Notes under the pieces: model-generated
The model's input: only the letters and a program-made list of their open reading frames with translations
Database searches by the model: none
What the model was told of the DNA's origin: nothing
Position numbers and translations under genes: made by a program
Shown here: positions 21,825 through 30,318 of the stretch, in pieces
How positions within the stretch are numbered: position 1 is the stretch's first letter
Layout of the letters: each line of letters begins with the position of its first letter
Source of the DNA: a virus
Reading direction: 5' to 3' (one strand)
IMG/VR virus record: IMGVR_UViG_3300008261_000018
Location: 1 to 64,000 of that record
Length of the DNA stretch: 64,000 bases

Positions 21825-22592
21825 ATGCCCGCGCCAACGCGCTTTGAGGTCAACGGCGAACGCCATTACGCCACCGATAGGCCAGGCAAGGCCTATCCAT
21901 CGGTCACCACCATCCTTGGCAAGACGGCATCAGCCCATGCCAAGAAGATGCTCAGCAACTGGAACGCCAAGAACCCAGGCGGCAAGGAGGCTGCAGCCGC
22001 TCGTGGTACGGCCATCCACGCTGCCTGCGAGAACTACATTCGTGGCTTGCCCGTTAATGTCCCTGAGGCATACCTCCCATTTTGGGAGGGGCTCAGTCAG
22101 CACCTCGATCGCTACGACTACTTCCTGTGGTCCGAAAAGCCGCTCAAGCCTGAATGGAAATTCTGCACTGGCGAGGACGGGATCTCTCGCGTCTGGTCGC
22201 ACGAGTACGGCTTCTGCGGCTGCCCCGACCTGATCGGAGTCCGCAACAACGTCATCATCCTGGGCGACTTCAAGACTTCCAACCAGCCCTATTGCCGCTA
22301 CTTCCCCAAGGAAACCGATCGCTCCAACTTCACTGGCTGGAGCAAGATGAACAAATGCGGCTTGCAGCTCGCTGCTTACGCCCTGGCCGTTGAAGAGACC
22401 CTCGGTCTGCACGTCGACTGCGCTCAGATCCTGGTCAGTACACCCGAGATCGATCAGAACTTCTTCATCCACGGCGACGAGCTTGCACGCTTTCGCATTC
22501 GCTGGCTACAGAAGGTCCGCCACTACCGCGAACTCAAGGAGCTTGAGGCTCTCGCGCCTGAACAAGCAGAGCAAGAAGCTGTTCCTGCCTAG
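21825..22592 (+). CDS. PD-(D/E)XK exonuclease (RecB/Cas4-like)
   Basis: A 255-residue protein. RGTAIHAACENYI is the helix found before the nuclease core. CGCPDLIG supplies the first acidic residue, ILGDFKTS the D-x-K, and LQLAAYALA the QxxxY of the RecB-like nuclease family. Related cyanophage proteins are called exonucleases and are thought to act in recombination or host DNA breakdown. The start MPAPTRFEVNGERHYATDRP is the first ATG after a terminator. Confidence 0.75.
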   Translation: MPAPTRFEVNGERHYATDRPGKAYPSVTTILGKTASAHAKKMLSNWNAKNPGGKEAAAARGTAIHAACENYIRGLPVNVPEAYLPFWEGLSQHLDRYDYFLWSEKPLKPEWKFCTGEDGISRVWSHEYGFCGCPDLIGVRNNVIILGDFKTSNQPYCRYFPKETDRSNFTGWSKMNKCGLQLAAYALAVEETLGLHVDCAQILVSTPEIDQNFFIHGDELARFRIRWLQKVRHYRELKELEALAPEQAEQEAVPA

Positions 22593-22616
22593 GCTGTAAC
22601 CAACAGCGGCATCTAT

Positions 22617-22931
22617 ATGCTGTCAACTCGTGTTCGCCTTAAGGCTGAATTTATCTGCGCTCGCATCGCCAAGCGACAAGAAGTTCAGCTGGCGGACATG
22701 CAGTGGATCCAGAAGTGGGCCAAGAGCAACCACACTGTTGACTCCATGCTGCGCCGTGCGCGACGGCAGGCCATCCATGGCGATGAACCGATGAGCGAAC
22801 TCGACGCGTTCATGCAAGCCATGGACCTGGGGGATCCCGACCCAGCCAATCATCTCAACGGACCGCAGAGCCCCGTCAACTTGGCGGAGTGGTTCTCGGA
22901 AGAACGAAAGTGGTTCCAAGGCAATGACTGA
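22617..22931 (+). CDS. Unknown basic/helical protein
   Basis: A 104-residue protein (MLSTRVRLKAEFICARIAKR); the first 60 residues are basic and helical, the tail acidic. It overlaps the next gene by 8 bases. Not recognised. Confidence 0.5.
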   Translation: MLSTRVRLKAEFICARIAKRQEVQLADMQWIQKWAKSNHTVDSMLRRARRQAIHGDEPMSELDAFMQAMDLGDPDPANHLNGPQSPVNLAEWFSEERKWFQGND

Positions 22932-23112
22932 CTCCACCCAGCTCCTCACCGAAGCGCTCCGGCTCCTGGCCACGCTCGAGGATCTGATGACGACAGCCGA
23001 CATCCTGGGCGATACGGTCGGCTACCACCGGTATCGCGATGCCGTTCACAACGCCAAGATCCGCTACGCCCGCCGGCATCGGCGCTACATCAACGAGCGT
23101 CAGCAGGCATAA
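22924..23112 (+). CDS. Small helical protein
   Basis: A 62-residue protein (MTDSTQLLTEALRLLATLED) ending in a basic tail (RYARRHRRYINERQ). Probably two helices. Followed at once by a bidirectional terminator. Confidence 0.5.
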   Translation: MTDSTQLLTEALRLLATLEDLMTTADILGDTVGYHRYRDAVHNAKIRYARRHRRYINERQQA

Positions 23113-23141
23113 AAAAAGCTCCCGCTGCGGTGGGAGCTTTG
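23111..23141. terminator. Bidirectional terminator
   Basis: AAAGCTCCC (23115-23123) and GGGAGCTTT (23132-23140) with an A-run before and T-run after, between convergent genes. Confidence 0.85.
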
Positions 23142-23168
23142 TCCTTTCTCGTCTTGCAGACTAGCAGC

Positions 23169-23939
23169 TCAGGCAGCCACTGGCCCCCGCTTTTCAAACG
23201 CTTGTCGCACTGCATCAGACGCATAGCCGGTCACCAGGGCAAAACCCTCGACCATCTCGTCGTCATAGATGCCCTCGGTGGCCAACAGGTTCAGGGCCGA
23301 CAGCGTCAGACCCAAGCGTTCGCGGATCGCATCGCTCACGCCCGCCTGCTTCAGAGCCACGATCGGCCAGGTGTACGGCGCTGATGCGGCAGGTGCATTC
23401 TCGTCGCCGGCCATCTTGAGAGCCGCTTCGTGCATGGACTTCATCAGGGCAGGCAGGTCCTGCTGCCCGGCGCTGCTGCGAATCCAGCTCTCGACGTCTG
23501 AGAGGGACACACCGGTCAGATACTCGCCGGTCTCGTAGTACGCCACCAACGCGTCGAGGGTCACGCCCAGCTCCTTGGCCAGGTGCCGCTGGATACCCAG
23601 TCCAACTTTGAACGGCGGCACCACCTGCTTGAGGTATTTCGTCATGGTGCCGATCGTTATACCGATCCGCTCACTCAGCTCCCGCTGGGAATAGTTGTTG
23701 AGCGTCAGAGCTTGCAGCAGCGCTCGCTTGAAGCGCTCTGTATGCAGCTGGTCTTCCTGACCCCTGAGAACGGATGCACTGTCCATAATCGATTCACGGT
23801 CTTTGGCTTGCAGTGCGGCAACCATAGGTCGTCGAAATGGCCAAATGGGCAGGCTTTCGATTTGGTCCAGATTCGTGGACTGCGTCACTGTAAGACCCGT
23901 CGGCACTGCAGGCGGCACGTAAGAATCCCTGCACTGCAA
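23169..23939 (-). CDS. XRE-type helix-turn-helix regulator
   Basis: A protein of up to 256 residues. The segment LNNYSQRELSERIGITIGTM, then TKYLKQ, matches the lambda-repressor-like HTH (QreLAerigit..tmtkyLk). The C-terminal half is helical and unrecognised, with no S24 protease motif. Divergent from the primase-helicase gene with a 93-base gap, the classic layout of a replication or lysogeny repressor. A start at MDSASVLRGQEDQ is also plausible because the first ~50 residues look unstructured. Confidence 0.6.
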   Translation of the reverse strand: MQCRDSYVPPAVPTGLTVTQSTNLDQIESLPIWPFRRPMVAALQAKDRESIMDSASVLRGQEDQLHTERFKRALLQALTLNNYSQRELSERIGITIGTMTKYLKQVVPPFKVGLGIQRHLAKELGVTLDALVAYYETGEYLTGVSLSDVESWIRSSAGQQDLPALMKSMHEAALKMAGDENAPAASAPYTWPIVALKQAGVSDAIRERLGLTLSALNLLATEGIYDDEMVEGFALVTGYASDAVRQAFEKRGPVAA

Positions 23940-24032
23940 GCGCTTTTACGAAATCTTGACGCTGCAGCTTGACGCCCGTGGCATCATCTGCGTGCGACAC
24001 GGCGTGCATGGTGCGCGCCAGAATCGCCATTT
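23940..24032. promoter_or_regulatory. Divergent control region
   Basis: The gap between the XRE regulator and primase-helicase holds two direct GCTTGACGC/TCTTGACGC copies, the spacing and sequence suiting a -35 element or operator half-sites. No full promoter is certain. Confidence 0.35.
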
Positions 24033-26501
24033 ATGCCTCACACGTCCCGCACTATGACGCTGATTTTCTGCACGCACCCGGCCATCAAGAACAAGCCGGA
24101 GCACTGGGATCCAGCCTTCGCCTCTAACTGGCAGGTCCAGAGCGCCGACCTCGAAGCCCTCAAAGAACACGTTGCCGCTGGCGGCGCCTTCATTCCAGCG
24201 GGCATGACCTCCGCGCATCGCAGCAGCAGCGCATTTGATGCAGCCGACCTCGCCGTTGTCGACATCGACAGCGGTCTGAGCACCGAGGACTTTCTCGCCC
24301 ACCCACTCGCACCCTCCGCCTGCTGGGCCTACACGACAGCGAGTCACGCGCCAGAACAGGGCAAGCACCGCTTCCGTGCTGCCTTCCGGCTCCCGACCCG
24401 CCTGCACGATCCTGACCTCTACAAGGCGGTCATCACGCTGCTGTCCCGTGCACTCGGTGGCGACAAGAGCTGCACTGACCCCTGCCGCCTGTTCTATGGC
24501 AACGACCAATGCACTCATTTGCTTTGGCAGCCGGATGCAGTACTGCCGTTTGAGCTGATCGATGACGCTCAGCGGGAAGCAGAGCGCCAGCGCCGGCACT
24601 ACGACCGGCAGACCGCTGACTACGACGAGATCTCGATTGACCGAGCAATCTTTTGCCTCGAGCAGATCATCGAACCCACCAACGATGGCGAGCGAGACCG
24701 CTTCATCAAAGTCACCGCTGCCGCTCGTTCGGCCGGGGACCGTCTCTTTACCGCCTGGTCCGACTGGGCCTCGCGCGGTCACCACGGCAAAGGCAAGAAC
24801 TCCCGCCAAACCTCAGAGAGATTCTTTCGCGGCCTGAACGGCACATCACTCGGCAGCCTGTTCTATCTCGCCAGCGAGGACGACCCCGACTGGCGCGACA
24901 AGCTGCCTGAGGAACTGCGCTCCAGTGGCGGCGAAAGCAAGCTCGGCATCTTCGGTGACGCCTTCGCTGGCTATGCCCATGAGGACTTCCTTGGCGAACC
25001 CGAGGAGCTGCCGCCCGACGAGGAGACCATGTCGCTCTTCGATGCCGAGCGGCCCTGGACTCGGATCGCTGTGGTTCAGCAACAGGGCGCTTCCGCCGCA
25101 GTGGTAGACGCCCCGCCCCGCATTCAGCACGTTGCCGCGCCCGAGCTCGATGAGGATTACGACGACGACTACGACGACGAACTTGGCGCCGATGACGACA
25201 TGTTCAACCCGCCTCTTGCCGCCGGGCGAGGCAACCTTGACCGGCAGGGGGGCGGACGCCCTGCAGCCGGTGCTGACCAAGACCAGATCGACCTGATCCG
25301 CACCCGTCTTACGCGCCTCTACCCAGGGCTCAGGCTCAATGCCATGAACCAGGAGATGGAGTTCGGCCCCAAAGAGAACCCCCAGCAGGTCCACGACATC
25401 ACAACCGCCTACGTCCGAATCTCTCGGGGGCTGCAGCGCGTCCTCCCAAAGATGCTCACGCACGACACCGCCAGCATCATTGCCTACGAGAACCGCTATC
25501 ACCCCGTCCGCAGTTACCTCGAGCACTGCGCGTCCTCGGCGGCCCCCTGCCCGTACTTCGACCGACTGGCCTCTGAGCTGCTTGGCCTGCCGCCCAATGA
25601 GATCGACAATCCACGCATGCCCAATGGCAACCTCGTTGCCGACGAGGTCATGCGTCGCTTCTTGATCGGCGCTGTGGCCAGGGTCTTCCAGCCCGGCTGC
25701 ACCCATGACTGGATGCCTGTCCTGATCGGTCCGCAGAACGCAGGCAAGACAACCTTCTATCAGTACCTGACACCGCCCAGCCCGAACGACCCGGGCAGCT
25801 ATCCATGGGTGACAACCATGCAGCAAGGCATCAGCTACATCAAGGACAAGCCCCACGTCCTGCACTGCGGCTGGGTTGTCGTCCTCGATGAAGTGGAGCG
25901 CTACTTCAAGCGAGCCACCACCGAGGAACTCAAGAACATCGTCTCGGTCAGCAACGATCGCTCTGCCAGGAAGTACGAGAACGAACGGTCCTTCCAGCGC
26001 GCCTTCGTCCTGGCCGGTGCCACCAACAGCAACGACTTCCTGGTGGATCCCACCGGCAACCGTCGCTTCATGCCGATCGTCGTGACCGGCAAGGTGCCGA
26101 GCCGCGAGAACCCCAAGATCAAGATCATCGACCTTGACCGCCTCAAGGCCGACCGCGACGCCATCTGGTCAGCGGCTTACCAGGCGTACCTCGATAACCC
26201 GGTCCATACCTTCTCCAGCTACGAGCTCTCCCACATTGCCGAGTACGTGGATTGCTTCACCCGCGACAACCCCGTCGATGATCCATTGGCTCGCGTCCTG
26301 GAGCGTAATCACAGCGGCTACCACCAGGGCCAGGTCTACTGGTGCCTCGCCGATATCTTCAAGTGGCTGGAGATCTCGATCCGCGACCAGTCATCCATGA
26401 CCATGGCGATCACCGATTCCCTTAAGCGCTCCGGCCACAAGCAACGTCGTTGCCGCATCGGCGGGCGGGTCCGCAGGATCTGGGTCAAGGGCGAAGACTG
26501 A
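24033..26501 (+). CDS. Primase-helicase (VapE/VirE family)
   Basis: An 822-residue protein. The N-terminal third has DLAVVDIDSG (acidic pair), GKHRFRAAFRL and CTDPCRLFYGN, in the order seen in archaeo-eukaryotic-type primase domains. An acidic low-complexity linker (residues 360-410) follows. The C-terminal half is a virulence-associated E type ATPase: Walker A GPQNAGKTTF near residue 565, Walker B WVVVLDEVER near 615, and a sensor-like LAGATNSNDF. It would prime and unwind DNA at the origin. No polymerase is visible in the window. ATG at 24054 is an alternative start. Confidence 0.75.
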   Translation: MPHTSRTMTLIFCTHPAIKNKPEHWDPAFASNWQVQSADLEALKEHVAAGGAFIPAGMTSAHRSSSAFDAADLAVVDIDSGLSTEDFLAHPLAPSACWAYTTASHAPEQGKHRFRAAFRLPTRLHDPDLYKAVITLLSRALGGDKSCTDPCRLFYGNDQCTHLLWQPDAVLPFELIDDAQREAERQRRHYDRQTADYDEISIDRAIFCLEQIIEPTNDGERDRFIKVTAAARSAGDRLFTAWSDWASRGHHGKGKNSRQTSERFFRGLNGTSLGSLFYLASEDDPDWRDKLPEELRSSGGESKLGIFGDAFAGYAHEDFLGEPEELPPDEETMSLFDAERPWTRIAVVQQQGASAAVVDAPPRIQHVAAPELDEDYDDDYDDELGADDDMFNPPLAAGRGNLDRQGGGRPAAGADQDQIDLIRTRLTRLYPGLRLNAMNQEMEFGPKENPQQVHDITTAYVRISRGLQRVLPKMLTHDTASIIAYENRYHPVRSYLEHCASSAAPCPYFDRLASELLGLPPNEIDNPRMPNGNLVADEVMRRFLIGAVARVFQPGCTHDWMPVLIGPQNAGKTTFYQYLTPPSPNDPGSYPWVTTMQQGISYIKDKPHVLHCGWVVVLDEVERYFKRATTEELKNIVSVSNDRSARKYENERSFQRAFVLAGATNSNDFLVDPTGNRRFMPIVVTGKVPSRENPKIKIIDLDRLKADRDAIWSAAYQAYLDNPVHTFSSYELSHIAEYVDCFTRDNPVDDPLARVLERNHSGYHQGQVYWCLADIFKWLEISIRDQSSMTMAITDSLKRSGHKQRRCRIGGRVRRIWVKGED

Positions 26502-26885
26502 GTCCCGCAATGAGACCAGTCTCGATCTGGTCTAACTTGATACGCCTGCCGCTCCAGTGAGGGCGGCTTTTTTGTGCTTGCTCGTCACGGGGTCACGCCA
26601 TCAGGAAGACCTGGCGTCACGCTGCATCCCTTGCAGCAAAGTGAGTCTTAGCCCGTGCCGGGGCGTGCTAGGCGATTTCTACCCCCTCTTTATTTGATGA
26701 GGCGCGACTCTCCCGCTTTATCTCCCTGCTTTTCCCACTTCACGTCGTTCTCGCTACGATGACTCGTGACATCGGTATGGGTTTTCTTGGTTGTCCCTCT
26801 AAACCAAGAAAGGGGAGGAATTTAATTTAGAAGTTGTAGAAATAGCCTGTCACCCCGTACACCCCGTCAGTCTCATTCCAGCGCA
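26502..26885. other. 384-base non-coding structured region
   Basis: No convincing gene. In order: an AGACCAG/CTGGTCT hairpin, a terminator, an ACGC-CAGG/CCTG-GCGT hairpin (about 26594-26616), a GCTGCA/TGCAGC hairpin (about 26621-26637), an AT-rich stretch unlike the GC-rich surroundings, an AAGGGGAGG purine box, and CACCCCGT repeats. It follows the primase-helicase, so an origin or a small RNA is possible. A 23-codon frame (ATG near 26758) has no support. Confidence 0.4.
26546..26574 (+). terminator. Rho-independent terminator
   Basis: GCCGCTC (26548-26554) pairs with the GCGGC-ending arm (26563-26567), followed by TTTTTT; it closes the primase-helicase gene. Confidence 0.7.
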
Positions 26886-27302
26886 ATGGATTTGCACGTA
26901 CCGGGGTCTGGCACACCTGCGAGACGCCGTGACACAGTCTTGCAAAAAGCAAGACAGGGCCTACGATCTGTGCGACGTACGCTTCATAGGGCCGTGCCTC
27001 AGCTGTCTCAAGGCCAGTCTCATCCGCTCTACAAACAAGACAGGGCGATCATTGATCAACTGCTCCAGGCGCCCACCCCCGACGCTCAGCACTGCACCGA
27101 CGCCGGGCGGCTCATGATTCGCTACGACGGCTACCCCGGCTGCTACGACATCCAGCAGGACCTGCAGCGCTGCCTCGCTCGCTGGCAGATGTCGCGCGAT
27201 GACCTCAACCGCCGCTGCCGCTCCCTCTGGGCTGGCGGCTGGCGTCCCGCCATCGTCGATGCCATAGAGGTCGGCTCAGGCGCCGACGTCAACGCCGCCT
27301 GA
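26886..27302 (+). CDS. Unknown protein
   Basis: A frame of 138 codons. Residues 1-50 are Arg/Gln-rich and may not be translated; from QDRAIIDQLLQAPTPDAQHC on it reads as a compact domain with GYPGCYDIQQDLQRCLARW. Not recognised. The stop meets the stop of a convergent gene. Confidence 0.45.
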   Translation: MDLHVPGSGTPARRRDTVLQKARQGLRSVRRTLHRAVPQLSQGQSHPLYKQDRAIIDQLLQAPTPDAQHCTDAGRLMIRYDGYPGCYDIQQDLQRCLARWQMSRDDLNRRCRSLWAGGWRPAIVDAIEVGSGADVNAA

Positions 27303-27509
27303 TCAGCGACGCTCCAGCTCTCGCAGCCGAATTTCGTGGTCACCGACGCGGCCTTCCAGGCCCTGGATGTCCTTTGACAGGTCGGTCCGCAGCATCTGCA
27401 CTTCGCGCAAGATTGCATCCATGCCGCGCTGCATCTTGCCTTGTTCAAAGGCCATGCGCCAAAGCGCACCTACTGCAGCAACGCCGATCACGGCTGCGAC
27501 TTCGACCAC
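27303..27509 (-). CDS. Small membrane-anchored coiled-coil protein
   Basis: A 68-residue protein: a hydrophobic N-terminal segment (VAAVIGVAAVGALWRM) and then a coiled coil (ILREVQMLRTDLSKDIQGLE). The same layout as the larger protein at 34205. Such proteins are often lysis accessory or spanin-like factors, but no motif proves it. Confidence 0.45.
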   Translation of the reverse strand: MVEVAAVIGVAAVGALWRMAFEQGKMQRGMDAILREVQMLRTDLSKDIQGLEGRVGDHEIRLRELERR

Positions 27510-27577
27510 GCCACGGCGTCAGAGGCTCTCACTAAGTATAGAAATCTCCGTCTCATTCACGTCTCACATAAGCCACG

Positions 27578-28126
27578 ATGGACAACCTCAAACCACCCCG
27601 TCCGCCCAAGCACTGGGACCAGCGCTTTCTTGTCATCGCCTCTCACGTTGCCGGCTGGTCGAAAGACCCCAGCACCAAAGTTGGTGCCGTCGCAGTTCGT
27701 GATCGCCGCATCCTGGCGACCGGCTTCAACGGCCTCCCGGTCGGGGTTGCCGATAGCGAGACACGTCTCATGAATCGAGACATCCGTCTCAGCATGACCA
27801 CCCATGCCGAGATGAACTGCATTGCCTACGCCGCCCGGAACGGCGTTTGCCTCGCTGGCGCCACGATGTACGTCTGGCCGCTCATGACCTGCGCTACCTG
27901 CGCGGCCATGCTCATCCAGGCCGACATCACCAAAGTCGTTGTCCCCGATTTTGTCGAGCCCCTCCGCTGGCAGGAGAGCTTTGGCCTAGCCCGCGAGATG
28001 TTCATCGAGGCCGGCGTTGCCGTGCATCGCATCCCCATCAAGGGCCCGATCAACCCGATCATCGAGGAAGACGGCGATCACGCCGACGAGCTTGAGTCGT
28101 TGGGCTTGCAATGTCTTGCAGAGTGA
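27578..28126 (+). CDS. dCMP deaminase family protein
   Basis: A 182-residue protein of the deoxycytidylate deaminase family. KDPSTKVGAVAVRDRRILAT begins the fold; THAEMNCI (about residue 75) gives the zinc-binding His and catalytic Glu; MTCATCAAMLIQ (about 103-106) gives the two zinc cysteines, although the usual PC is TC here. It would convert dCMP to dUMP, feeding ThyX downstream. Together with ThyX this is a phage thymidylate pathway. Confidence 0.8.
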   Translation: MDNLKPPRPPKHWDQRFLVIASHVAGWSKDPSTKVGAVAVRDRRILATGFNGLPVGVADSETRLMNRDIRLSMTTHAEMNCIAYAARNGVCLAGATMYVWPLMTCATCAAMLIQADITKVVVPDFVEPLRWQESFGLAREMFIEAGVAVHRIPIKGPINPIIEEDGDHADELESLGLQCLAE

Positions 28127-28157
28127 CTACCGTGGCGTGCGTTGATCACTCCTTGGT

Positions 28158-28406
28158 ATGGCTTCTCTCCGTCTTGGGGAGCGCGTCACGCATGCAGTTG
28201 ATGGGCGCAGTGCTCTGATCATCGGCAAGGCCGAGGCCGCTGGCTGGAACCGCGCCCTGATCCTGGTCGCCATTGAAGGCAGTACACGCAATGAGTACTG
28301 GCCCTTGCGTCACGTCGTCTCGCGTCCCAAGCGAGAACAGGTGCCCGCCTTGGGTGGTCGCTTTCAACCACCCAAGGGCTTTCCCTTGATTCCTGCTGCA
28401 GCTTAA
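28158..28406 (+). CDS. Small beta-barrel-like protein
   Basis: An 82-residue protein (MASLRLGERVTHAVDGRSAL) with the GERVTH...ALIIGKAE pattern of an SH3/KOW-like barrel. The following gene has the same kind of fold, so they may be ancient duplicates. Function unknown. Confidence 0.5.
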   Translation: MASLRLGERVTHAVDGRSALIIGKAEAAGWNRALILVAIEGSTRNEYWPLRHVVSRPKREQVPALGGRFQPPKGFPLIPAAA

Positions 28407-28408
28407 TC

Positions 28409-28702
28409 ATGAGCAAACCCAAAGCGCCGACGCTTCAGATCGGCGATCGCGTTCGCGAGCGCGACTCACTCAAGATGTTCATTGCCAAGCCCACCTCTCC
28501 GGGGTTCGCGATTGCGCGCGACATCGTTAAATCCGAGCGTCGCGGTGAGATCGTCGCGATCGAGACGCGCAAGGCGGCGAACGGCAGCGCCTACACCTAC
28601 GTCAGCGTTCTTTGGGACGGCGATCACCGCCCGAAAACCCATGCACGCCAGCGCATTGAGCTCGCTCCCGTTGATTCGGCACCAGCCGATACATTGCTTT
28701 AA
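28409..28702 (+). CDS. Small SH3/KOW-like protein
   Basis: A 97-residue protein. QIGDRVRERDSLKMF, then RRGEIVAIETRK, and TYVSVLWDGDHRPKTH suggest a small beta barrel like those of KOW or phage DUF proteins. It starts 2 bases after the previous stop. Function unknown. Confidence 0.5.
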   Translation: MSKPKAPTLQIGDRVRERDSLKMFIAKPTSPGFAIARDIVKSERRGEIVAIETRKAANGSAYTYVSVLWDGDHRPKTHARQRIELAPVDSAPADTLL

Positions 28703-28717
28703 GCATGCTTCTTTGCA

Positions 28718-29395
28718 ATGGGGCACTGGCAACTCCCTCCCAATCTTCACGCTCAGATTGAAGGGGGGCCCATTTGCCCTTTTGCTGATCATTCACTGGG
28801 CTCCCGCGACGGCCGCATCCCCCGCTATACCGATAGCCATGCCTGCGTCCGCTGCGTCAGCTCATTGACGGAAGGGCGCCTCAGCCTGGACGTCCATCGA
28901 ATCCATAAGTCGTTTAGGCGCCGGTTCCTCGAGTTCTGGAGCTTCGTCGATATCGATGACCCCGAGGAGTGCTGGGAGTGGCGCGGGCTGATCCATTCCC
29001 GCCACGGCACGTCTTATTTCTCATTTCCGCGCTTCTGGACCAGCAATCAACAATGGAGCGCCCCGCGCGTTGCTGCCTGGCTGACGTGGGGTGACATCGG
29101 TCGACTACCCGTCAAGACCGTCTGCGGCAACCCCAACTGCTGTAACCCGCTGCACATCCGAGTCAGGGGCGTTCCCCACTACTTCCATAACCGCCACATC
29201 CAGGCCATCGATCTGGAGTTCAACTCTCACAAGCTCATCAACGAAACCCAGTCGTTCCTGCTAACCACGCGCGATCGAGACCCCAAGCGCTTCGAGAAGC
29301 TGGAGAAAAGCAATAAGCTCTGGATCGAGTCACGCCTGAACTCAGACGGACCCGTCGATGTACGTGCGCTCGCTAAGCAAGAGGGAACGGAATAG
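28718..29395 (+). CDS. HNH-type homing endonuclease
   Basis: A 225-residue protein. FWSFVDIDDPEECWEWRG is the strand typical of phage HNH_3 endonucleases (RFWxKVD....CWxWxG). RVAAWLTWG and CGNPNCCNPLHIRV are the rest of the active region (H.C.N..C.NP.HL family; the first His is replaced by Cys, so activity is doubtful). An N-terminal HACVRC pair may bind zinc. It is a free-standing gene, likely selfish, inserted between nucleotide-metabolism genes. No intron is visible around it. Confidence 0.65.
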   Translation: MGHWQLPPNLHAQIEGGPICPFADHSLGSRDGRIPRYTDSHACVRCVSSLTEGRLSLDVHRIHKSFRRRFLEFWSFVDIDDPEECWEWRGLIHSRHGTSYFSFPRFWTSNQQWSAPRVAAWLTWGDIGRLPVKTVCGNPNCCNPLHIRVRGVPHYFHNRHIQAIDLEFNSHKLINETQSFLLTTRDRDPKRFEKLEKSNKLWIESRLNSDGPVDVRALAKQEGTE

Positions 29396-29443
29396 CGGCA
29401 GTTTCTATGATGAACGCATCACATACGGCCTCCTTCTTGCGTC

Positions 29444-30235
29444 ATGAGTAGCTGGGAAAAGGAACTCAGGGACAAGGCCAAGGCTCAGGCCGAGAAGGTG
29501 ATCCGCAGGGCCGCCAGGGACGGCAAGATCACGAAGAAGGATTTCAGGGATGTCGCCGAGCGGACCTTCCCCCTCTCGGGTAGCGCCCTGAACAATACGT
29601 ACATGGCGAACGAGATCGCCCGTGCGCTCAAGAAAGATCCCACCCTCCGAATTGGCAAGAAGTCAGCCGAGGTTACAGGCGTCAGGCTGAACAAGCGCGG
29701 GCAGTTGACCCACGAATTCCCGGAAGACCGGACCGCAAATTTCAACGGCAATAGCAGCCCTGTCACCTTCCCCGGCCGAGGGGGCTACGACAAAGGATCT
29801 GCGAACTGGGTCCAAAACTCCAGGGGCTCGTACACCTACATCGGTGACATCCCCAGCCGCACCAAAAAAGAAGAAGACGCACCCGAGACTCCGGCCGGCA
29901 CCGATGATCCCCCGCGCGATCCTTTCGCGGGATTGACCGGCGGCGAAAGCGGTAACGACACGAGCTCCGCCGGCGGCAACTCGAGCTCCGGCGGCTCCGG
30001 CAGCATCCACTTCAACCCCGGCGCTGACATGATCCAGGCCGTGGCGGATTACGGGAATGCCGCCACAGACGACTATTTCAATCGCTTCCTGCCCGACCTT
30101 TACAACAGTGCCAACCTCCAGGCGCGCGAGGTTGGTGCGGCAGGAGCTTTCCATCTGGATCGCTTTGTTGGCAAAGTCCCTGAGTTGGGTGACGCCAAGG
30201 ACATGTTTAAGTGGTATAAAAAAAGGATTGCCTGA
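29444..30235 (+). CDS. Unknown protein, possibly virion-associated
   Basis: A 263-residue protein. Basic helical N-terminus (WEKELRDKAKAQAEKVIRRA), a beta middle with GRGGYDKGSANWV, a Ser/Gly-rich linker (residues 170-200), and a helical C-terminus (YNSANLQAREVGAAGAFHLD). Low-complexity linkers are common in internal virion proteins. Not recognised. Confidence 0.5.
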   Translation: MSSWEKELRDKAKAQAEKVIRRAARDGKITKKDFRDVAERTFPLSGSALNNTYMANEIARALKKDPTLRIGKKSAEVTGVRLNKRGQLTHEFPEDRTANFNGNSSPVTFPGRGGYDKGSANWVQNSRGSYTYIGDIPSRTKKEEDAPETPAGTDDPPRDPFAGLTGGESGNDTSSAGGNSSSGGSGSIHFNPGADMIQAVADYGNAATDDYFNRFLPDLYNSANLQAREVGAAGAFHLDRFVGKVPELGDAKDMFKWYKKRIA

Positions 30236-30318
30236 TCCTGAAGATCAGCAATTACTGAGCGACAGGGCTTGCGCTGCGTAAGAGCACTCCCTACTCTCTG
30301 CTTACCTGCCCTCGCTGT

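Noticed and set aside
21825-22592. Cas4 as part of a CRISPR system
   Set aside because: The nuclease has RecB/Cas4-like motifs, but no cysteine cluster or Cas neighbours; a phage exonuclease is the simpler reading.
24846-25865. 339-codon open frame antisense to the primase-helicase
   Set aside because: Val/Ala/Gly-rich composition typical of GC-skewed shadow frames, and the sense strand has clear ATPase motifs.
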